From positions 330,612 through 394,611 of the forward strand of contig NZ_AUFW01000007.1 of assembly GCF_000426705.1 (NCBI RefSeq): a stretch of 64,000 nucleotides of DNA, given 5' to 3'. This stretch comes from Spirochaeta cellobiosiphila DSM 17781 (lineage in GTDB: Bacteria > Spirochaetota > Spirochaetia > DSM-17781). The position numbers were made by a program, and so were the translations under genes. Below the pieces are notes generated by a model that saw only the letters and a program-made list of their open reading frames with translations, did no database searches and had not been told where the DNA came from. Positions within the stretch are counted from its first letter, which is position 1. The number at the start of each line of letters is the position of its first letter. Below are positions 62,337-64,000 of this stretch, in pieces.

Positions 62337-63457
62337 TAGTTTTTTATGAGCTCTAAGAATTTTTCTGACCAGTCAAATTCATGTTTGGCTTTGCACTTTT
62401 GCATTACTTTTTTTAGAGCTTCATATTCCAACTGATTAGAAAGTATTTTACGCAGCATTTCATACATGGATTTGACTGATCCAGGTTTACACATATATTT
62501 TGTTTCATTCAAAATAGCTTTAAATCCACTAACACTAGTTCCAACAATAGGAATACCAACTAATAATGCTTCTAGTGCAACATTAGGATAACTGTCATAT
62601 AAAGAAGGTAATACTAATAAATCATGTTTAGACATTTCTTCAAGAGGGTTACTAACCTTTCCAAGAAGTTTTACATTTTCTTGAAGATTATGATTAAATA
62701 TGTATTTTTTTACTTTCTTTTTATATGGACCATCACCAATAACCGTTAATTTAATATTATTATATTTTTTACATAATAAATTAAATGTTTTCAATAAAAT
62801 CATAATTCCCTTTCGAAAACCAAGACTACCAACATACAGTATATTTTGGATTTCAGTTGATGAATTACTATTTTCATATTCACGATTCATCCAACTAGCA
62901 CCAATATGATTCGGTATAATTTTACAAACATTAGTACTTTTGGGATTACGTTTACAAAATGCTTCAAGATCATGTACTGTTTGAAATACAATAAGATCTG
63001 CCTTTTTGCTAATTCTTTTTTCTAAGATTAATGATTTAACCAATAGGATTACAGATTTCAATTTATCAAGAAGGTTTAAGGAATACTTTATCGATAATAT
63101 TTCCTCTTCTACAAAATTACTTCTTAGGGCTATTAGTAACTTAGCACCTGTTTTTTGTTTAATGGCCAATGAGCCATAAAAACTCGTTTCACCAAATATA
63201 ATTATCCAATCAGCTGTATTTCTTATAAGTGTTTTATCAAGGTATTTTTTATAGAACATACTTGTTGATGAAAAAAAACTTTTATTAACATTAGGTAATA
63301 TTCTAACAACAACATTTTTATTATTTATCTTAAATTTTTTTGTCCCAAAAAGAACGACTTCATTTTCTTTTTTGGCAATGTCACTGATTAATTCAATATA
63401 TCTTTTGTGACCACCTGTTCTTATTTCTTGTGCAGCAGAAAAACCAATTATCTTCAT
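62333..63457 (-). CDS. GT4-family glycosyltransferase
   Basis: A 374 aa GT-B protein: N-terminal MKIIGFSAAQEIRTGGHKRYIELI, donor domain ILYVGSLGFRKGIMILLKTF, LTVIGDGPYKKKVKKYI, and E-x7-E-like LYDSYPNVALEALLVGIPIVGTSVSGF (the first acidic residue is Asp). The protein is Lys- and Ile-rich and more AT-biased than the other two GT4 genes, which may mean later acquisition. No ribosome site; a promoter places the transcript start on the ATG. The downstream IS remnant supports mobility here. Confidence 0.82.
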   Translation of the reverse strand: MKIIGFSAAQEIRTGGHKRYIELISDIAKKENEVVLFGTKKFKINNKNVVVRILPNVNKSFFSSTSMFYKKYLDKTLIRNTADWIIIFGETSFYGSLAIKQKTGAKLLIALRSNFVEEEILSIKYSLNLLDKLKSVILLVKSLILEKRISKKADLIVFQTVHDLEAFCKRNPKSTNVCKIIPNHIGASWMNREYENSNSSTEIQNILYVGSLGFRKGIMILLKTFNLLCKKYNNIKLTVIGDGPYKKKVKKYIFNHNLQENVKLLGKVSNPLEEMSKHDLLVLPSLYDSYPNVALEALLVGIPIVGTSVSGFKAILNETKYMCKPGSVKSMYEMLRKILSNQLEYEALKKVMQKCKAKHEFDWSEKFLELIKNY

Positions 63458-63463
63458 AACTAC

Positions 63464-63493
63464 ACATTAACACACTTATAGCGTAACCGTCAA
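63464..63493 (-). promoter_or_regulatory. Leaderless promoter of the GT4 gene at 63457
   Basis: On the minus strand TTGACG (63493-63488), 18 bp, TAATGT (63469-63464), then six bases to the ATG. The -10 is weak in its middle bases but keeps the T, A and final T. No Shine-Dalgarno sequence. Confidence 0.4.
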
Positions 63494-63696
63494 AATCATA
63501 GGATGTTAAAAGTCATCTTTAGAACAGCTTTTCAATCACAATTCAAGAGAAACAATTTTTCTTTATAAAAATTGAGGTTACCCAAAAGTTCGACCACTTT
63601 ATAAATTACCTTCAGTCTTAATTATTATAGACTCATACTCATATGGAGTCATTATAGCGTTCCCCCTTAAATATGGACCATCTATAGGTAAAAGAT

Positions 63697-64000
63697 ATGG
63701 CATTAGAAAAAGCAGCTAGATGGACAGCAAAGAAGAAATCAGAGCTAGTCCTACAGATATTAAAAAAGGAAGTAACTCTTGCAGATATCTGTAGAGAAAA
63801 TGATTTGAAACAATCAGAAGTTCAAGCTTGGCCTGATGATTTTTTAAATGCTGGTATGAATGATTTAAAGTTAGAAGCAAAGAATGAACAAGCTCAGCGT
63901 GATAGAAGCTTAAAGATATGAGAGCTAAAATTGGTGAGCTAGTATTGGAGAATGATGTATTAAAAAAGCCAAGGCTCTTATGGAAGACCAGGACAAGATC
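63697..64000 (+). pseudogene. Decayed IS3-type transposase OrfA (frameshifted, runs off window)
   Basis: The first frame reads ARWTAKKKSELVLQILKKEV, an IS3/IS2-type OrfA helix-turn-helix with LADICRENDLKQSEVQAW and a FLNAG end; it stops at 63921. The family sequence then continues in another frame from 63918 (MRAKIGELVLENDVLKK), consistent with a lost base near 63916. A second shift occurs in the A6 run at 63962-63967, after which KALMEDQDKI reads on. Two frameshifts within 300 nt mark an inactive element. Its right part lies outside the window. A sequence near 63660 (GTTCCCCCTTAAATATGGAC) might be part of its left end. Confidence 0.75.

Noticed and set aside
63610..63665. GACTC/GAGTC short inverted repeat and ATTATAG direct repeats
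   Set aside because: Arms of five to seven bases in an AT-rich spacer are expected by chance and do not define an IS end.

Overview
The window is AT-rich (roughly one third GC by eye), almost fully coding, and reads as a chromosomal segment of a free-living spirochaete. The main grounds are a MurA with Asp in place of the catalytic Cys (the arrangement known from Borrelia), a large FapA/DUF342 protein paired with a MinD-like ATPase, DUF2259-like and DUF4954-like proteins, many diderm features (lipoproteins, outer-membrane barrel candidates, a divergent LptF/G-like protein) and a mixed signalling set. The genus cannot be fixed from the sequence alone. No tRNA or rRNA gene and no CRISPR array was seen.

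Layout. 1-4277 (minus strand): a compact run with a homocysteine methyltransferase/MTHFR (cut by the window edge), a HisIE protein whose cyclohydrolase half is eroded, PyrC, a WG-repeat lipoprotein, a DUF1883 protein and a UlaG-like metallohydrolase. 4323-5373: TtcA-like tRNA thiolase plus a small unknown protein. 5379-8693: a polar amino-acid ABC importer divergent from a LysO-type exporter. 8843-10760: DtxR-family regulator, TerB-like protein and PrsW protease. 10797-14529: PurL and PurQ. 14586-21942: five overlapping or closely abutting genes (diguanylate cyclase, 2Fe-2S ferredoxin, BFN nuclease with UVR motif, a GH77-like protein lacking catalytic acids, and a large GH13 enzyme). 21902-26250: a response regulator/PP2C phosphatase, a TetR regulator, an SDR-like protein and a DAACS symporter. 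26234-33043: envelope proteins including DUF2259, a CTP-dependent lipid kinase-like protein, a transglutaminase-like protein and Lgt. 33053-37554: FapA-like, MinD-like and a membrane protein. 37616-40987: S41 protease, YjbQ, RsmE and a WecG/TagA-like protein. 41585-43252: STAS-zinc ribbon, YbjN and PspA. 43253-43801: the only long non-coding stretch, with three perfect DnaA boxes. 43802-46286: two membrane proteins, one LptF/G-like in layout. 46298-51538: MurA, a lipoprotein, aspartate kinase and threonine synthase. 51604-63457: an envelope/exopolysaccharide block (left-handed beta-helix protein, three GT4 glycosyltransferases, a UDP-sugar epimerase, an initiating phosphosugar transferase, two large Wzi-like outer-membrane proteins). 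63697-64000: a decayed IS3-type transposase.

The most notable cross-window pattern is transcriptional. Many genes without a Shine-Dalgarno sequence have a sigma-70-like promoter (TTGACN, 17-18 bp, TANNNT) whose -10 box ends only 5-10 nt before the start codon, so their mRNAs should be leaderless. Other genes have ordinary AGGAG sites. Further points of interest are the pseudo-GH77/GH13 pair, a candidate replication origin or DnaA-binding locus near 43.4-43.7 kb, a phosphatase with two DHp-like segments but no kinase domain, and a mirror-image promoter pair at 41.45-41.55 kb.
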